Assembly (NCBI GenBank): GCA_947494205.1
Contig: CANLUH010000006.1
Location: 1-64,000, forward strand
DNA: 64,000 nt
Direction: 5' to 3'
Origin: an uncultured Flavobacteriaceae bacterium
Lineage (GTDB): Bacteria > Bacteroidota > Bacteroidia > Flavobacteriales > Flavobacteriaceae
The position numbers and the translations under genes were made by a program. A model generated the notes under the pieces. The model was given only the letters and a program-made list of their open reading frames with translations, had not been told where the DNA came from and made no database searches. Shown here in pieces: positions 1 to 8,430 of the stretch. Numbering within the stretch: position 1 is the stretch's first letter; each line of letters begins with the position of its first letter.

Positions 1-41
1 CGCTGTGTTCGCTTTTTCCTTGGATTTTCTGAATATTTCAT
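1..41 (-). CDS. Transposase N-terminus, partial
   Basis: An ATG at 41-39 on the minus strand opens a frame reading MKYSENPRKKRTQ before the window ends. A short N-terminus rich in Lys and Arg placed about 40 bp inside an IS terminus is what the OrfA (helix-turn-helix) protein of Bacteroidetes IS3-family elements looks like. Only 13 residues are visible, so the identification depends on the position next to the IS end more than on the sequence. Confidence 0.4.
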   Translation of the reverse strand, partial: MKYSENPRKKRTQ

Positions 42-82
42 AAATAAGTTGAATTTGTGTCAACTTATTTCAGGACGGGACA
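1..82 (-). mobile_element. End of an insertion sequence (probably IS3-like), extending off the left edge
   Basis: Read on the minus strand, the segment starts TGTCCCGTCCTGAAATAAGT, a TG-initiated terminus of the kind found at IS3-type ends. About 40 bp later comes an ATG opening a basic reading frame that runs out of the window. An 11-bp inverted repeat (42-52 against 60-70) lies inside this terminus. The boundary at 82/83 is sharp because from base 83 the DNA is clearly homologous to the start of the gene at 1985. The IS3-like assignment rests on remembered family features. The other end and the target-site duplication are outside the window. Confidence 0.5.
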
Positions 83-142
83 CTATTAAAATATTATAAA
101 GCATATAACCTTGAGTTGTATGCTTTTTTAATTTTAATCTAA
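83..142 (+). pseudogene. Relic of the 5' end of an EEP-family membrane protein gene, cut by the IS
   Basis: From base 83 this strand translates as LLKYYKAYNLELYAFLILI and then a stop at 140-142. The intact protein starting at 1985 begins MKLLKHYKAYSLAMYVFLIF, so about two thirds of the residues match without gaps. The match holds at DNA level too: roughly 47 of 57 bases agree. The start codon is missing exactly where the insertion-sequence end begins. The fragment is too short to be functional. Its hairpin at 98-126 comes from the coding sequence and need not be a terminator. Confidence 0.65.
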
Positions 143-179
143 TAAAGACATGATTATTTTTAGTAGAAACAAGCTATAA

Positions 180-878
180 TTAATCAACTCTAAATTCAAA
201 AACAGAAGATAGAGAACTATTTCCACTAACATCGATTGTTTTAACTCGCCAGTAATAAATATTTCCTGGTGAAACATTAACAACATTGAGTCCTTGTCCT
301 ATTTGATCAGAGTTTATTACTATAGGATTAGTTAGCGATAGTGGTAATGATGTGTCAATAAAAATTTCAAATTTATCTATCGGTGGACCAAAACTACTTG
401 CTATCCAATTTAGTGTAACATTAGTTACTCCTTGAAAGTTAAACCCCATTTCTGGAGAAAAAAGTGTTACTGGACTAGGAATATATTCAAATAAAGGAGC
501 TTCCCCTATAGTAGTAAATTCCCATTCTTCACTAACTGCTGTATTACTTGTTGATACTGATTTAGAAATAACAAACCAAGAATATGTTGATTCTTTATTA
601 AGGTTAATCATTATTTCATTATCATCTGTCAGAAAGTTAACTATTGAATTATCAGCACTATCTTCTAATACAAGTTCATATAAATCTGTATTAGCTGCAT
701 TAGCCCATGAGAAAAGTACAGAGATTTGATTATCTTGAGTTTCATCTCCATTTACACAAGACTCCGCGCTTATAGGAGTCAATAATATAGCGCCTACAGG
801 ATCTAATGATTCGTTATTATCACTATTACATGCCGTAAATAATAATGTAATTAATAATGTATATATTATATTTTTCAT
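180..878 (-). CDS. Surface lipoprotein with two fibronectin type III-like domains
   Basis: 232 residues. The N-terminus MKNIIYTLLITLLFTACNSD is a lipoprotein signal with the lipidated Cys at about residue 17, followed by an Asp/Asn/Glu-rich linker, typical of outer-membrane lipoproteins in Bacteroidetes. Two beta-sandwich-like segments follow, each ending in a phrase of the fibronectin type III kind (YSWFVISKS near residue 100 and YYWRVKTIDVSGN near 210). No enzymatic motif is visible. It reads in the same direction as the next secreted protein, with about 30 bp between them. The function is unknown; a role in binding surface ligands or polysaccharide is inferred from the fold only. Confidence 0.7.
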   Translation of the reverse strand: MKNIIYTLLITLLFTACNSDNNESLDPVGAILLTPISAESCVNGDETQDNQISVLFSWANAANTDLYELVLEDSADNSIVNFLTDDNEIMINLNKESTYSWFVISKSVSTSNTAVSEEWEFTTIGEAPLFEYIPSPVTLFSPEMGFNFQGVTNVTLNWIASSFGPPIDKFEIFIDTSLPLSLTNPIVINSDQIGQGLNVVNVSPGNIYYWRVKTIDVSGNSSLSSVFEFRVD

Positions 879-909
879 AAAAATCTATCTAAGCTACTTC
901 TTCTACTAA

Positions 910-1809
910 TTAATTAACCGTTATATTATACTCTACCACAGAATCCGGATATGGAATAGCATGAATTTTCAATTTATAATTACCTGATGAAAGTCCATTA
1001 AAAGATGTCGTTGTAGTAAAATCAGTTGTTTGATTAATCTCTACTAGTTCTGCTCTATAAGTAGTTGATATCTCTGGCTCAAAAGTCTCTATAGCAATAG
1101 AACCGCTATCTCCTGATGCACAATCAGTACCTCTAACTTTTACTTTAAAAGATAAAGCTCCTAGGAGAATCACATCACATCCATTAGAATTGACAGTTGT
1201 ATTTGGCAAAGTATCATTACAGTTATCATTAACATTTAAAACACCATCACCATCTAAATCATCATCACATGCATCACCAATTCCATCATTATCAAAATCA
1301 AGCTGATTCGGATTAGAAATAGTAGGACAATTATCTGTAATATTAATTACGTCTATAAGAAACCTTGTAGGCGTGGGAGAGCTAATATTTATTGTTGTGA
1401 CTCCTTCCCAACCAAAAAAAATCTCTCCACAACCTGGAGCTGTCAATGATTGACCTGGATTATTAGTGGTAAAAGTTAAACTACTACCGTTTGCAGACCC
1501 TAGACTTTTAAGAAAAATAGGTTGATCGAAATTAATTGAAAAATCAGTTGACCAATTATTATCATAAATATCGGCAGAAACATTTCCCCATCTACTTACA
1601 TCACATTGAAATACATTGCCCAAATCTGTAAAACCAGGGTTAGACAATGGATTAGATGCACTAAGAGACGTAATTGTTACACCACCTTCAGTTACAGGTG
1701 AAAAATTACCAAAAGAAGTGTCATCAAAATCAAAAACTTGACTATTAACAATAATTCCAGTTAAAAATAAAGCAAGAAAAAATAATTTTGTTTTCAAATT
1801 AATATACAT
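910..1809 (-). CDS. Secreted protein with thrombospondin type 3 repeats
   Basis: The start at 1809 ([18 protein letters not shown]) gives a clean signal peptide; a longer reading from 1920 would put 37 AT-rich-looking residues in front and is rejected. A beta-rich region ([20 protein letters not shown]) is followed near residues 160-215 by calcium-binding thrombospondin type 3 repeats: [38 protein letters not shown]. The C-terminus is a beta-sandwich domain ending in VEYNITVN. No T9SS sorting domain is seen at the end. Such proteins are cell-surface or secreted calcium-binding proteins; the ligand is unknown. Confidence 0.7.
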   Translation of the reverse strand: MYINLKTKLFFLALFLTGIIVNSQVFDFDDTSFGNFSPVTEGGVTITSLSASNPLSNPGFTDLGNVFQCDVSRWGNVSADIYDNNWSTDFSINFDQPIFLKSLGSANGSSLTFTTNNPGQSLTAPGCGEIFFGWEGVTTINISSPTPTRFLIDVINITDNCPTISNPNQLDFDNDGIGDACDDDLDGDGVLNVNDNCNDTLPNTTVNSNGCDVILLGALSFKVKVRGTDCASGDSGSIAIETFEPEISTTYRAELVEINQTTDFTTTTSFNGLSSGNYKLKIHAIPYPDSVVEYNITVN

Positions 1810-1984
1810 TTTTAAATTAAAGATATATATATTTTTAGCTATATCGTATTTTAAACAAACATTTTTAATCAATCTGAATACTTTAAGAGTGTAATTTAGG
1901 TTAAGCAATAGAAAACACAATACAAACGTTAATTAGGTTTAACTAAAACAAACAGTGTTATTCTAGAAACGACATAACAATTAC

Positions 1985-2887
1985 ATGAAACTATTAAAAC
2001 ATTACAAAGCATATAGTCTAGCAATGTATGTTTTTTTAATTTTTATTCATTTTATTTTAAAGGATTACCTATTTCCTTTAAGTGTTATTTTCTATGCAGC
2101 GCCTTTAATTTTAATTATTATACTGGGATTCTTTGTTGTATTCTTTTTCAGAAAGAAAAAAATGATTTCTATTACTGTTCTAATCCTTCAATTAGTAATG
2201 TGTTATCATTGGTTCAATAATTATTATTTTATTCAAATCCCTAAAACACCTATACAAACAGAATCTGTTTTATTTTGGAATGTTGCAAAAAAGCAACAGC
2301 TTTATACACGTCCCATTATTAATACTACTAAAAACCATAATAGCACTATTATTACGTTAGTTGAAGCTATTAATATTAAAGCACAAGATTTAGATAGCTT
2401 AAAAATGAGACTACCTAATTATTCTTTTATAAAATTAAAAGGCGATATGTTTTTGGGAGTAAAAGGATCTGTAGATGCTGTTACTTATAAATATGTAGAT
2501 AGACGCTATAAGTTTAATCATATTATAACAACTATTAATAACGAAGAAAGAAGCATTTTAATTGTCGATATTTATGCTAGTCCTTTTATAAATAAAGAGC
2601 AACCAATAATAGAGGTCTTAAATTATGCAAAAGCGAATACAATAGACATTATTGTTGGCGATTTTAATACGCCTTACGAGAGTATTCACTTTAATAATTA
2701 TGTAGACTCTTATTCTAGTTTTCATGGTTATGGTAATGGGGTTTCTGCTACTTGGCCACATCATATTCCTTTATTAGAATTAGACCAAGTTTGGATTACC
2801 AAATCCTTAATTCCACATTCTCTTAAAACTTATAAGTATGGTGTTTCAGACCATAAACTTCTAATCGCTAATTATTCTAAAAACTAA
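1985..2887 (+). CDS. Endonuclease/exonuclease/phosphatase family protein with N-terminal membrane anchor
   Basis: 300 residues. Residues 1-80 form two or three transmembrane helices. The remainder is a degenerate EEP fold: VLFWNVAKKQ near residue 95, the metal-binding GDFNTPYE near 225, LELDQVWITK near 260 and the terminal GVSDHKLLIANYS, which carries the Ser-Asp-His triad. Family members hydrolyse phosphodiester or phosphate ester bonds; in Bacteroidetes the membrane-anchored form has no assigned substrate. The catalytic Glu usually found after the first strand could not be placed with certainty. A truncated relative lies at 83-142. Confidence 0.7.
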   Translation: MKLLKHYKAYSLAMYVFLIFIHFILKDYLFPLSVIFYAAPLILIIILGFFVVFFFRKKKMISITVLILQLVMCYHWFNNYYFIQIPKTPIQTESVLFWNVAKKQQLYTRPIINTTKNHNSTIITLVEAINIKAQDLDSLKMRLPNYSFIKLKGDMFLGVKGSVDAVTYKYVDRRYKFNHIITTINNEERSILIVDIYASPFINKEQPIIEVLNYAKANTIDIIVGDFNTPYESIHFNNYVDSYSSFHGYGNGVSATWPHHIPLLELDQVWITKSLIPHSLKTYKYGVSDHKLLIANYSKN

Positions 2888-2919
2888 AACAGGATAATCA
2901 CTTTATTAAAAAAAGGAAA

Positions 2920-2942
2920 AATCTCTTAACACAAAAGAGATT
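2920..2942 (+). terminator. Possible terminator hairpin
   Basis: An 8-bp stem (AATCTCTT / AAGAGATT) with a 7-nt loop sits 33 bp after the stop codon of the EEP gene. There is no T-run after it, so it may only be an RNA 3'-end structure. Confidence 0.3.
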
Positions 2943-3048
2943 AAACCTCTGTTTAACAATGTATTAAATTCAAACCTTTGCTTAATCAATTGATATGGCG
3001 TAAACCGAAAAGCCAATATTGAAAAGAGTAGGTAAAAAAATTAATATA

Positions 3049-3351
3049 ATGGTTTCATTTAGAGAATTATCAATACATTTTGATGCAACAAAAGGAAAAA
3101 AACAGAGAGAATTTGCTACTGCAGTATTTAAATCTAAAGTTAAATCTGCACAAGCCGTACTAAAAGGGTTTAATATACGTTACTCGGACGGAGATAGACA
3201 TATTTTAGAGCAAGAAATTGATTTAGACATTGAAAAAATTGAAGGAAATACTGTAAAAGTTGCTGCAGATTTCTTGTTAAGAGATAGTAGCGGACATATC
3301 GATGATCGTTTTCAAGGCTGGGTACAATGCGTAGTTATAGCTAATACGTAA
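3049..3351 (+). CDS. Conserved small protein of unknown function
   Basis: 100 residues from the ATG at 3049 (MVSFRELSIHFDATKG); a TTG at 3019 would add ten residues. I do not recognise the family. The sequence alternates hydrophobic and charged residues in a beta-strand-like pattern and ends in DDRFQGWVQCVVIANT. It contains no signal peptide or membrane segment, so a cytoplasmic location is likely. It stands alone and is followed at once by a strong bidirectional terminator. A sequence-profile search would be needed to name it. Confidence 0.6.
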   Translation: MVSFRELSIHFDATKGKKQREFATAVFKSKVKSAQAVLKGFNIRYSDGDRHILEQEIDLDIEKIEGNTVKVAADFLLRDSSGHIDDRFQGWVQCVVIANT

Positions 3352-3397
3352 TTAGTTTATTTATCGCTATTTCCAGACAGAAACGATACTAGAACAT

Positions 3398-3433
3398 AAA
3401 AAGAGCATATTATATAAATAATATGCTCTTTTT
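3398..3433. terminator. Bidirectional terminator between convergent genes
   Basis: Perfect 15-bp stem (left arm 3398-3412, right arm 3419-3433, 6-nt loop) with GAGCATATTA at its core, A-run before and T-run after. Because it has T-runs on both strands it can stop transcription of the plus-strand gene ending at 3351 and of the minus-strand small gene ending at 3491. Confidence 0.8.
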
Positions 3434-3490
3434 GCTCTAAACTATAAACTAAACTTTTGGATTAATTTAATTACGTTTTAATTCAAATGC

Positions 3491-3694
3491 TTAAGAATTT
3501 ACTAATTCTTCCATTTCAAAATCACTATCTAAAGTGTCTGAAAAAAGCATAAGGAGGGATTTAATAATTTTCATAGCTCTATTTTTTTCTTTTCTACTAA
3601 GTCGTATAGATTTCTCTTGCCTTACATAGTGTTGTATTATTTTTAATAAAAAGTCTCCTTCGTTATAAAAAAGACTAATAAAAAGCTTCATCAA
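3491..3694 (-). CDS. Small basic hypothetical protein
   Basis: 67 residues (MMKLFISLFYNEGDFLLKII start). No family recognised. It has a hydrophobic N-terminal third, a basic middle (IRLSRKEKNRAMKIIKSLLM) and an acidic end (DTLDSDFEMEELVNS), and would be mostly helical. Support for it being real is the bidirectional terminator 58 bp beyond its stop. The alternative is that it is an untranslated AT-rich reading frame. Confidence 0.4.
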   Translation of the reverse strand: MMKLFISLFYNEGDFLLKIIQHYVRQEKSIRLSRKEKNRAMKIIKSLLMLFSDTLDSDFEMEELVNS

Positions 3695-4080
3695 CTAATG
3701 CTTTGGAAACGTTTTTAGAATGATTGGATTACTGAGTAATAATTTAAAGCGGTAAGTTTTTAAGAAAGGTATTGGCTACCCATTTGTAGAAAATGTTCTT
3801 TTTAGACACATTAATTCCTCTTTCGCGCAAAGACTTTATTCTATTAATAGTTTTAAAAATTTTTAAACCTATTAACAACAATATAATTATTATACTAATT
3901 GCTAAGATTACTTTCATATTCTACAACATTAATAAATACTACGCTAGTAACCATAAACTCTGTAAGATAAATCGACAAATAGTTAACAAAAATCGTTTAA
4001 AAACAAATAAAATCGCTGTAATTCTTATTTTAAAATCTTTTAAATGTTAATTCTTTAGACATTCCTCAATATCGATTATC
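3695..4080. other. Intergenic region without a convincing gene
   Basis: Very AT-rich. An 85-codon open frame at 3793-4050 on the plus strand encodes Ile/Lys/Asn-rich low-complexity sequence with no recognisable domain and is not accepted. It may hold the promoter of the small minus-strand gene, but no clear TAnnTTTG box stands out. Confidence 0.5.
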
Positions 4081-4113
4081 AAAAAAGCGCTTCTTAAAAA
4101 GAAGCGCTTTTTT
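4081..4113 (-). terminator. Strong rho-independent terminator
   Basis: Perfect 15-bp stem (4081-4095 against 4099-4113) with a 3-nt loop; core GCGCTTCTT, flanked by six A and six T, so it works on both strands. It lies 28 bp beyond the stop codon of the minus-strand metallopeptidase gene, which it most likely ends. Confidence 0.85.
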
Positions 4114-4141
4114 GATAAAATATTCTATTTTTTAATGTTTG

Positions 4142-5800
4142 CTACAACCCTAAAACCGATGTGCCTTGTTCAAAAACAACATCTACAGGTATATTTGCAT
4201 TACTTAATTTGTCTAAATCTTTCTGAAGCTCTTCAGAAATTGTCACATAATTAGCAACAAATTTATTTACACCTTCGTAGTCTCCATCGCCTTGGTAATT
4301 TAAAATAACTTCGGAAAGTGTTTCCATAGCAAATTCCATTTTAGTAAAATTAACGGTGTAAGTTCCATTAGCGTTTCTTGCAAATGCTCCCATTTGCTTA
4401 AAGAAATTAAAACGAATCATGTTAGCTTTACCGTGCGCGCTGGATGTACCAAATCGTACAGATCTAAAAATACCTGCCATAAAGGTGACCATATTATCTT
4501 TTAAATCTTCTTTTAATTCTCCTTTAGCATGTAATTGTTGTACCATATACAAACCTAAGATATCTGCTTTTCCTTCTTCTAAGGCACTTGCATGTTCTTT
4601 AAGCGATGTTCTTACTGTTCCTTTTCCTGTTATGGTATTTTTAATTCCTAATCCATGAGCGACTTCATGAAACATCGTATTAGCAAAAAAGGCATCGAAT
4701 GTAATGTGCTTTCTTTGTGCTGAATCTATTAAAACATCTGCTATGGGTACTAAAATTTTATCGAATTTGGCACGCATCGCATTTTTTAATTGTAAACGTC
4801 GCGTTCCTTTTTTAAGTTGTACAGCTTCATCATTAGGTAAATTAATCGCTATTGTTTTACTTCCAGAGTTACAATCTCCAGCATAATACACCACATCGTA
4901 AGCATTTAAATCGCTGTCTGTACCTGGTTGTTCTTGCTTATATTTTTTTCCAACTGGCAATCCTTTTTGTAGTTCGGGTAAAAAGCTGCTAAACTTCTCT
5001 AATTTTTTACTCCATTCTTGATCTTTAATTAGTACATAACCTTCATGCGCTGCTTTATTTCCAAATAATTGATCTTCGTATGTTTCAATAGGTCCAATAA
5101 CAATGTCTAATGTATTACTCTTCATATCCATCCAAGCATAATCACTTGGCTGATAATTATCATCCAACAACGCTTTTGCTCTTAGTTCTAAGTAATTTTT
5201 CAACCCTTTATCTTCCGCAAGAGTTGCTGCTTCTAATAATAATGCAGACACTTCTTTTACTTCACTCTCAAATTGTTCATGGTATGCTATAGTATATAAT
5301 TTGCCTTTATTATCTCTGCGCACAAAATTATAGAGGCTAGATTTATCTTTCATAGTAGCACTTTCAAACTCCTCTTTTGTCATATCTACTGGATAGAAGT
5401 TTGCCCCTTTTGGCTTCTCACCTACTCCATCTATAAAAGGTTCATTGTTAGCTAATCTGTCCCAAGGTCCATAATTAATCTTTATAAATTGCTTGGTATC
5501 TTTATCTGTAGTATTTTCTATTAATGCTTCTACATCTCCGTATGCCTCGTATGCAAACAACGCATTCATTTTATCTGCTGCTTTAATTAAAATAGGCAGC
5601 ATTTGTCGCTCTTTAGCTGTTAACACCTCTAAATTAGAAGTTAGCTTTACACTTACATACTTGTCTAAATTTATTTGCATTGCTGTTTTTTCAGCTTTTA
5701 CAGGTGATTCATTTACAGTATTACTTTCTGTTTTATTTACATCATCTTTACAAGACCATAAAACGGATACTAATAATACAATTCCTATTGCTTTTTTCAT
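4142..5800 (-). CDS. M49-like (dipeptidyl peptidase III family) zinc metallopeptidase lipoprotein
   Basis: 552 residues. A lipoprotein signal (VLLVSVLWSCKDD, Cys at 17) exports it to the envelope. The zinc site is visible as HEVAH at residues 378-382 and the downstream EEGKAD at about 408-413, matching the second M49 motif EExxAD. YYAGDCNSGSKTIAINLPND near 305-324 is also typical of M49. Classical M49 enzymes carry a six-residue HEXXGH; here the motif is the five-residue HEXXH form. Family members release dipeptides from peptide N-termini. It is the last gene before a strong terminator. Exact peptide specificity cannot be read from sequence. Confidence 0.75.
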   Translation of the reverse strand: MKKAIGIVLLVSVLWSCKDDVNKTESNTVNESPVKAEKTAMQINLDKYVSVKLTSNLEVLTAKERQMLPILIKAADKMNALFAYEAYGDVEALIENTTDKDTKQFIKINYGPWDRLANNEPFIDGVGEKPKGANFYPVDMTKEEFESATMKDKSSLYNFVRRDNKGKLYTIAYHEQFESEVKEVSALLLEAATLAEDKGLKNYLELRAKALLDDNYQPSDYAWMDMKSNTLDIVIGPIETYEDQLFGNKAAHEGYVLIKDQEWSKKLEKFSSFLPELQKGLPVGKKYKQEQPGTDSDLNAYDVVYYAGDCNSGSKTIAINLPNDEAVQLKKGTRRLQLKNAMRAKFDKILVPIADVLIDSAQRKHITFDAFFANTMFHEVAHGLGIKNTITGKGTVRTSLKEHASALEEGKADILGLYMVQQLHAKGELKEDLKDNMVTFMAGIFRSVRFGTSSAHGKANMIRFNFFKQMGAFARNANGTYTVNFTKMEFAMETLSEVILNYQGDGDYEGVNKFVANYVTISEELQKDLDKLSNANIPVDVVFEQGTSVLGL

Positions 5801-5849
5801 GGGTAAACTATTAATACATTACCCTTCAAAGTTAGCTAATTTTAAATTG

Positions 5850-6413
5850 TTATTCTACATAGTCGGCAATCGACACTTCATTAATGATGACATCTTTTAA
5901 TACTGCTTCTCCTTCTTTTATGTACACTAATGCATAGGTATTATTAGGTAGTGTATCTCGTTGTGCTTTTCTGTGCGCGTCTTCGGCGGGTTTCGCTTTA
6001 CTTTCTTCCATATAAAAACGATTAAAAGGCAAATTAAACCTTAGGTTTTTAGTGTTCTTATTATACCAATTTACCTTAGCTAGAACGTAGTCTTTATCTA
6101 TTGCTAAAGGCGCTTTACTTACTTGGTCTACTTCTGCAAACCCTAAGCTATCTTCTTTTACATACACATACACATCATCTTGTCTCAACCATGTAGAATC
6201 TTTAGTTGTTACCGAATTTATAGCATATCGCAGTGTTATATATTTCCCTCTAAAAGGATCGCTTGGATCTACCGGTTCTGTTTTAAACTTATAGGCAGTT
6301 CCTTTATCTAATATGTCTTCTTGTCCTAAGATCATTTGTAATGGCACAAATAATTGAACTAATGCTATTAACACAAATAGTGTAAATAAGTATTTTAATT
6401 TTATAGTCTGCAT
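5850..6413 (-). CDS. GDYXXLXY-family membrane-anchored protein
   Basis: 187 residues with one N-terminal transmembrane helix (residues 8-28) and an extracytoplasmic domain. The phrase DPSDPFRGKYITLRYAIN near residues 48-65 is the signature stretch of the GDYXXLXY (DUF4401-linked) family, here with GKYITLRY in place of GDYXXLXY. It lies 5 bp downstream of the DUF2157 gene, and these two families are habitual partners, so they probably form one membrane complex. The biochemical role is unknown. Confidence 0.75.
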   Translation of the reverse strand: MQTIKLKYLFTLFVLIALVQLFVPLQMILGQEDILDKGTAYKFKTEPVDPSDPFRGKYITLRYAINSVTTKDSTWLRQDDVYVYVKEDSLGFAEVDQVSKAPLAIDKDYVLAKVNWYNKNTKNLRFNLPFNRFYMEESKAKPAEDAHRKAQRDTLPNNTYALVYIKEGEAVLKDVIINEVSIADYVE

Positions 6414-6418
6414 CGCTC

Positions 6419-7726
6419 TTATTTTAAAGTTTTATTGCTTTCTGTTTTCTGTTTTCTGCTTTCTGTTTTCTGCTTTCTTAGCATAATGTAATTCGTTATA
6501 AAGAACCCTACACCTATTAATACAAATAGTAATCCTCTAATAACAAAACTCATATTAGTATCTAAAAACCTACAAAATATAAGAGATGCAATAATTAATA
6601 GTCCATAGTTTAAAATGCCAAAATGCATTTTATTAACGCCAATTTTTATGGCATTTAACCCTAAAACAAATAATAAAATATTTGTTATGATGGTAGGTAC
6701 AATATCGTTTGCCAAACCAATAAAAAATAACACACTCATTATTATATATATGTAATGAAATAGGTTAAGTATTTCTAATCGTTTTTTCTGTATTAATCGC
6801 ACAACTACAACTGTTGTTGCAATAAACAACACTAACACAAGTGAGCTTTCACTTATATAAGTTTTAGAAATCCCTAAAACATCTTTCCATACCCATCTAA
6901 AACTGGCAGTTAGTAATAATACCACTGTACCTAATGAACCTAAAACTAAATAGCCATTTTGCCTTAATCTTAAATTTTGAAATGCTGGTAACTTCCCTAT
7001 ATTATAAAAAAGCCCAAACAAAATAATGTAAGACAAGAATATTAATTCATCGAATTTAGTAATGAAAGCGCCTAAAGTAATTATCACGCTTATAGGAAAT
7101 AACCAACTAAAAACAGAAGTTATATTCGATTCTAATTTACGTTTAAGCAGATTATAGTAATAAGGTAATAGTATTGCAATACATAATAAATAGGCCCAAG
7201 GTGTATTTCCATTATACGAATATCCATATTCGCAAGCATATATAGTAGCAAATAAAAGATGTAACAATGCTAATGCATGGGATCTTAACACATATATTAA
7301 TGGAGCACATAATAGCATCCATGTTAACATATAACTGCTAAAATTTCCTGGAATATTATAAATCTGACTTACCATTGCCATAGACGCACCTACAGCAAAA
7401 AACAGGAAGACTCCTGAGGCTTCTTTCCATGTATTACTTTTTTGTTTTAATATGGAGAAACCTACCAATAACTGCCCTATAATTAATGGACCAAAAGCAA
7501 AACCTGTTTTTATTGCTTTCGGGAAATTATCCCAGTTATGTGCTATTATCAAGATAATACCTAAGCCAATTAATATAGAACCCAGAACCCCAAATATGGT
7601 AAATAACCTGTTTGGACTATCTTGCTGTTTCGAAGCATAGTAACCTTCTATTTTTGAAGCAATGTCTCTAGTTATTACTCCTTTTTCTACCAATTCTGGT
7701 AATTCTTTTATGAGTTTTGATTGCAT
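6419..7726 (-). CDS. DUF2157 multi-pass membrane protein
   Basis: 435 residues. A cytoplasmic N-terminal helix pair (LIKELPELVEKGVITRDIASKI) is followed by a dozen or so predicted transmembrane helices, including the DUF2157 stretch ILIGLGIILIIAHNWDNFPK near residues 50-70. The function of the family is unknown. The C-terminal tail is odd: residues 416-431 are two copies of RKQKTES, encoded by a 7-bp-period DNA repeat. Because 7 is not a multiple of 3, gain or loss of one repeat unit would shift the frame of the tail and its stop codon. Confidence 0.8.
   Translation of the reverse strand: MQSKLIKELPELVEKGVITRDIASKIEGYYASKQQDSPNRLFTIFGVLGSILIGLGIILIIAHNWDNFPKAIKTGFAFGPLIIGQLLVGFSILKQKSNTWKEASGVFLFFAVGASMAMVSQIYNIPGNFSSYMLTWMLLCAPLIYVLRSHALALLHLLFATIYACEYGYSYNGNTPWAYLLCIAILLPYYYNLLKRKLESNITSVFSWLFPISVIITLGAFITKFDELIFLSYIILFGLFYNIGKLPAFQNLRLRQNGYLVLGSLGTVVLLLTASFRWVWKDVLGISKTYISESSLVLVLFIATTVVVVRLIQKKRLEILNLFHYIYIIMSVLFFIGLANDIVPTIITNILLFVLGLNAIKIGVNKMHFGILNYGLLIIASLIFCRFLDTNMSFVIRGLLFVLIGVGFFITNYIMLRKQKTESRKQKTESNKTLK
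6437..6478. repeat. Heptanucleotide repeat, six copies, inside the DUF2157 3' end
   Basis: Six uninterrupted 7-bp units of the form GYTTTCT on the plus strand (GCTTTCT or GTTTTCT). Translated on the minus strand they give the duplicated peptide RKQKTES at the C-terminus of the DUF2157 protein. Confidence 0.9.
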
Positions 7727-7758
7727 TGTATATTACTTTAATGATTTTTATATGTGTT

Positions 7759-8025
7759 TCAAACGAAAGGATAAGTACAAATAGCTAGTCCTACTAATAG
7801 AGATTCCATAATTATAAAAAGGATATTTTTAATGCTTTGGTTTTTTATTTTTCTAATAAAAATATAATCTATTAAAGCAAAAATGATTCCTAGACCTATT
7901 AAAATAGGAATTGAAAGAACAAGCATTAATCCAGCTCCTCCACCAGCTATAGGTATACAGTTTTGCATAACAACTTGTATAATAGAACTTATTAAAATTA
8001 GTACTACTCGTAATTCACTATTCAT
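7759..8025 (-). CDS. Small membrane protein of unknown function
   Basis: 88 residues with three or so hydrophobic helices (residues 6-24, 27-53 and 67-85) and the glycine-rich phrase IPIAGGGAGLMLVLSIPILI. No family recognised. It is the first in a same-strand run of five small membrane-protein genes, 7759-9574, whose spacing suggests one or two transcripts. Confidence 0.6.
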   Translation of the reverse strand: MNSELRVVLILISSIIQVVMQNCIPIAGGGAGLMLVLSIPILIGLGIIFALIDYIFIRKIKNQSIKNILFIIMESLLVGLAICTYPFV

Positions 8026-8036
8026 TTAAATAGTAT

Positions 8037-8342
8037 TTAATTAGATTGAGATACAATAAACTTAGCTACTGTTAAACTTATTCCTATAATGAGAACTACT
8101 ATAGAAATATAAGCATATTTAGGTTCTTTAAATTTCTTTTTATATAAACCAATTGCTGCAAAAAGCAACAGAAACGGCTGTCCTAAAATACAAGGTATAG
8201 TAAACATTTCTTGCACCACACCTATTAATACAAATCGTGATTTAAAAACGGTGTGATTTAAATGTATTAAGAATAAAAATAAAGGCGCAAATATGGACAA
8301 ACCTAATAGTATTTTTTCTGAAGTTGTACGTCTAGCGTTCAT
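8037..8342 (-). CDS. Small membrane protein of unknown function
   Basis: 101 residues, three predicted transmembrane helices (about 10-28, 45-65 and 75-95) after a short basic N-terminus (MNARRTTSEK). No family recognised. It ends 11 bp before the next small membrane gene starts. Confidence 0.6.
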   Translation of the reverse strand: MNARRTTSEKILLGLSIFAPLFLFLIHLNHTVFKSRFVLIGVVQEMFTIPCILGQPFLLLFAAIGLYKKKFKEPKYAYISIVVLIIGISLTVAKFIVSQSN

Positions 8343-8430
8343 GATTTTAAGTTTTTATGGTTGTTTTTATTAAAAAAACGGCGCAACATAAGTTACGCCA
8401 TTTTTTCTGGCTAACTAACGTAACCAATCA

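Noticed and set aside
98-126. Hairpin with T-run that looks like a terminator
   Set aside because: It lies within the relic of an EEP gene and is explained by the coding sequence; the intact copy at 1985 has the same segment in its coding region.
1810-1920. Longer start of the thrombospondin-repeat protein
   Set aside because: The upstream 37 residues are hydrophobic-basic AT-rich sequence and precede a clear signal peptide at 1809.
3793-4050. 85-codon plus-strand open frame
   Set aside because: Ile/Lys/Asn-rich low-complexity translation without start context or any domain; probably an AT-rich non-coding stretch.
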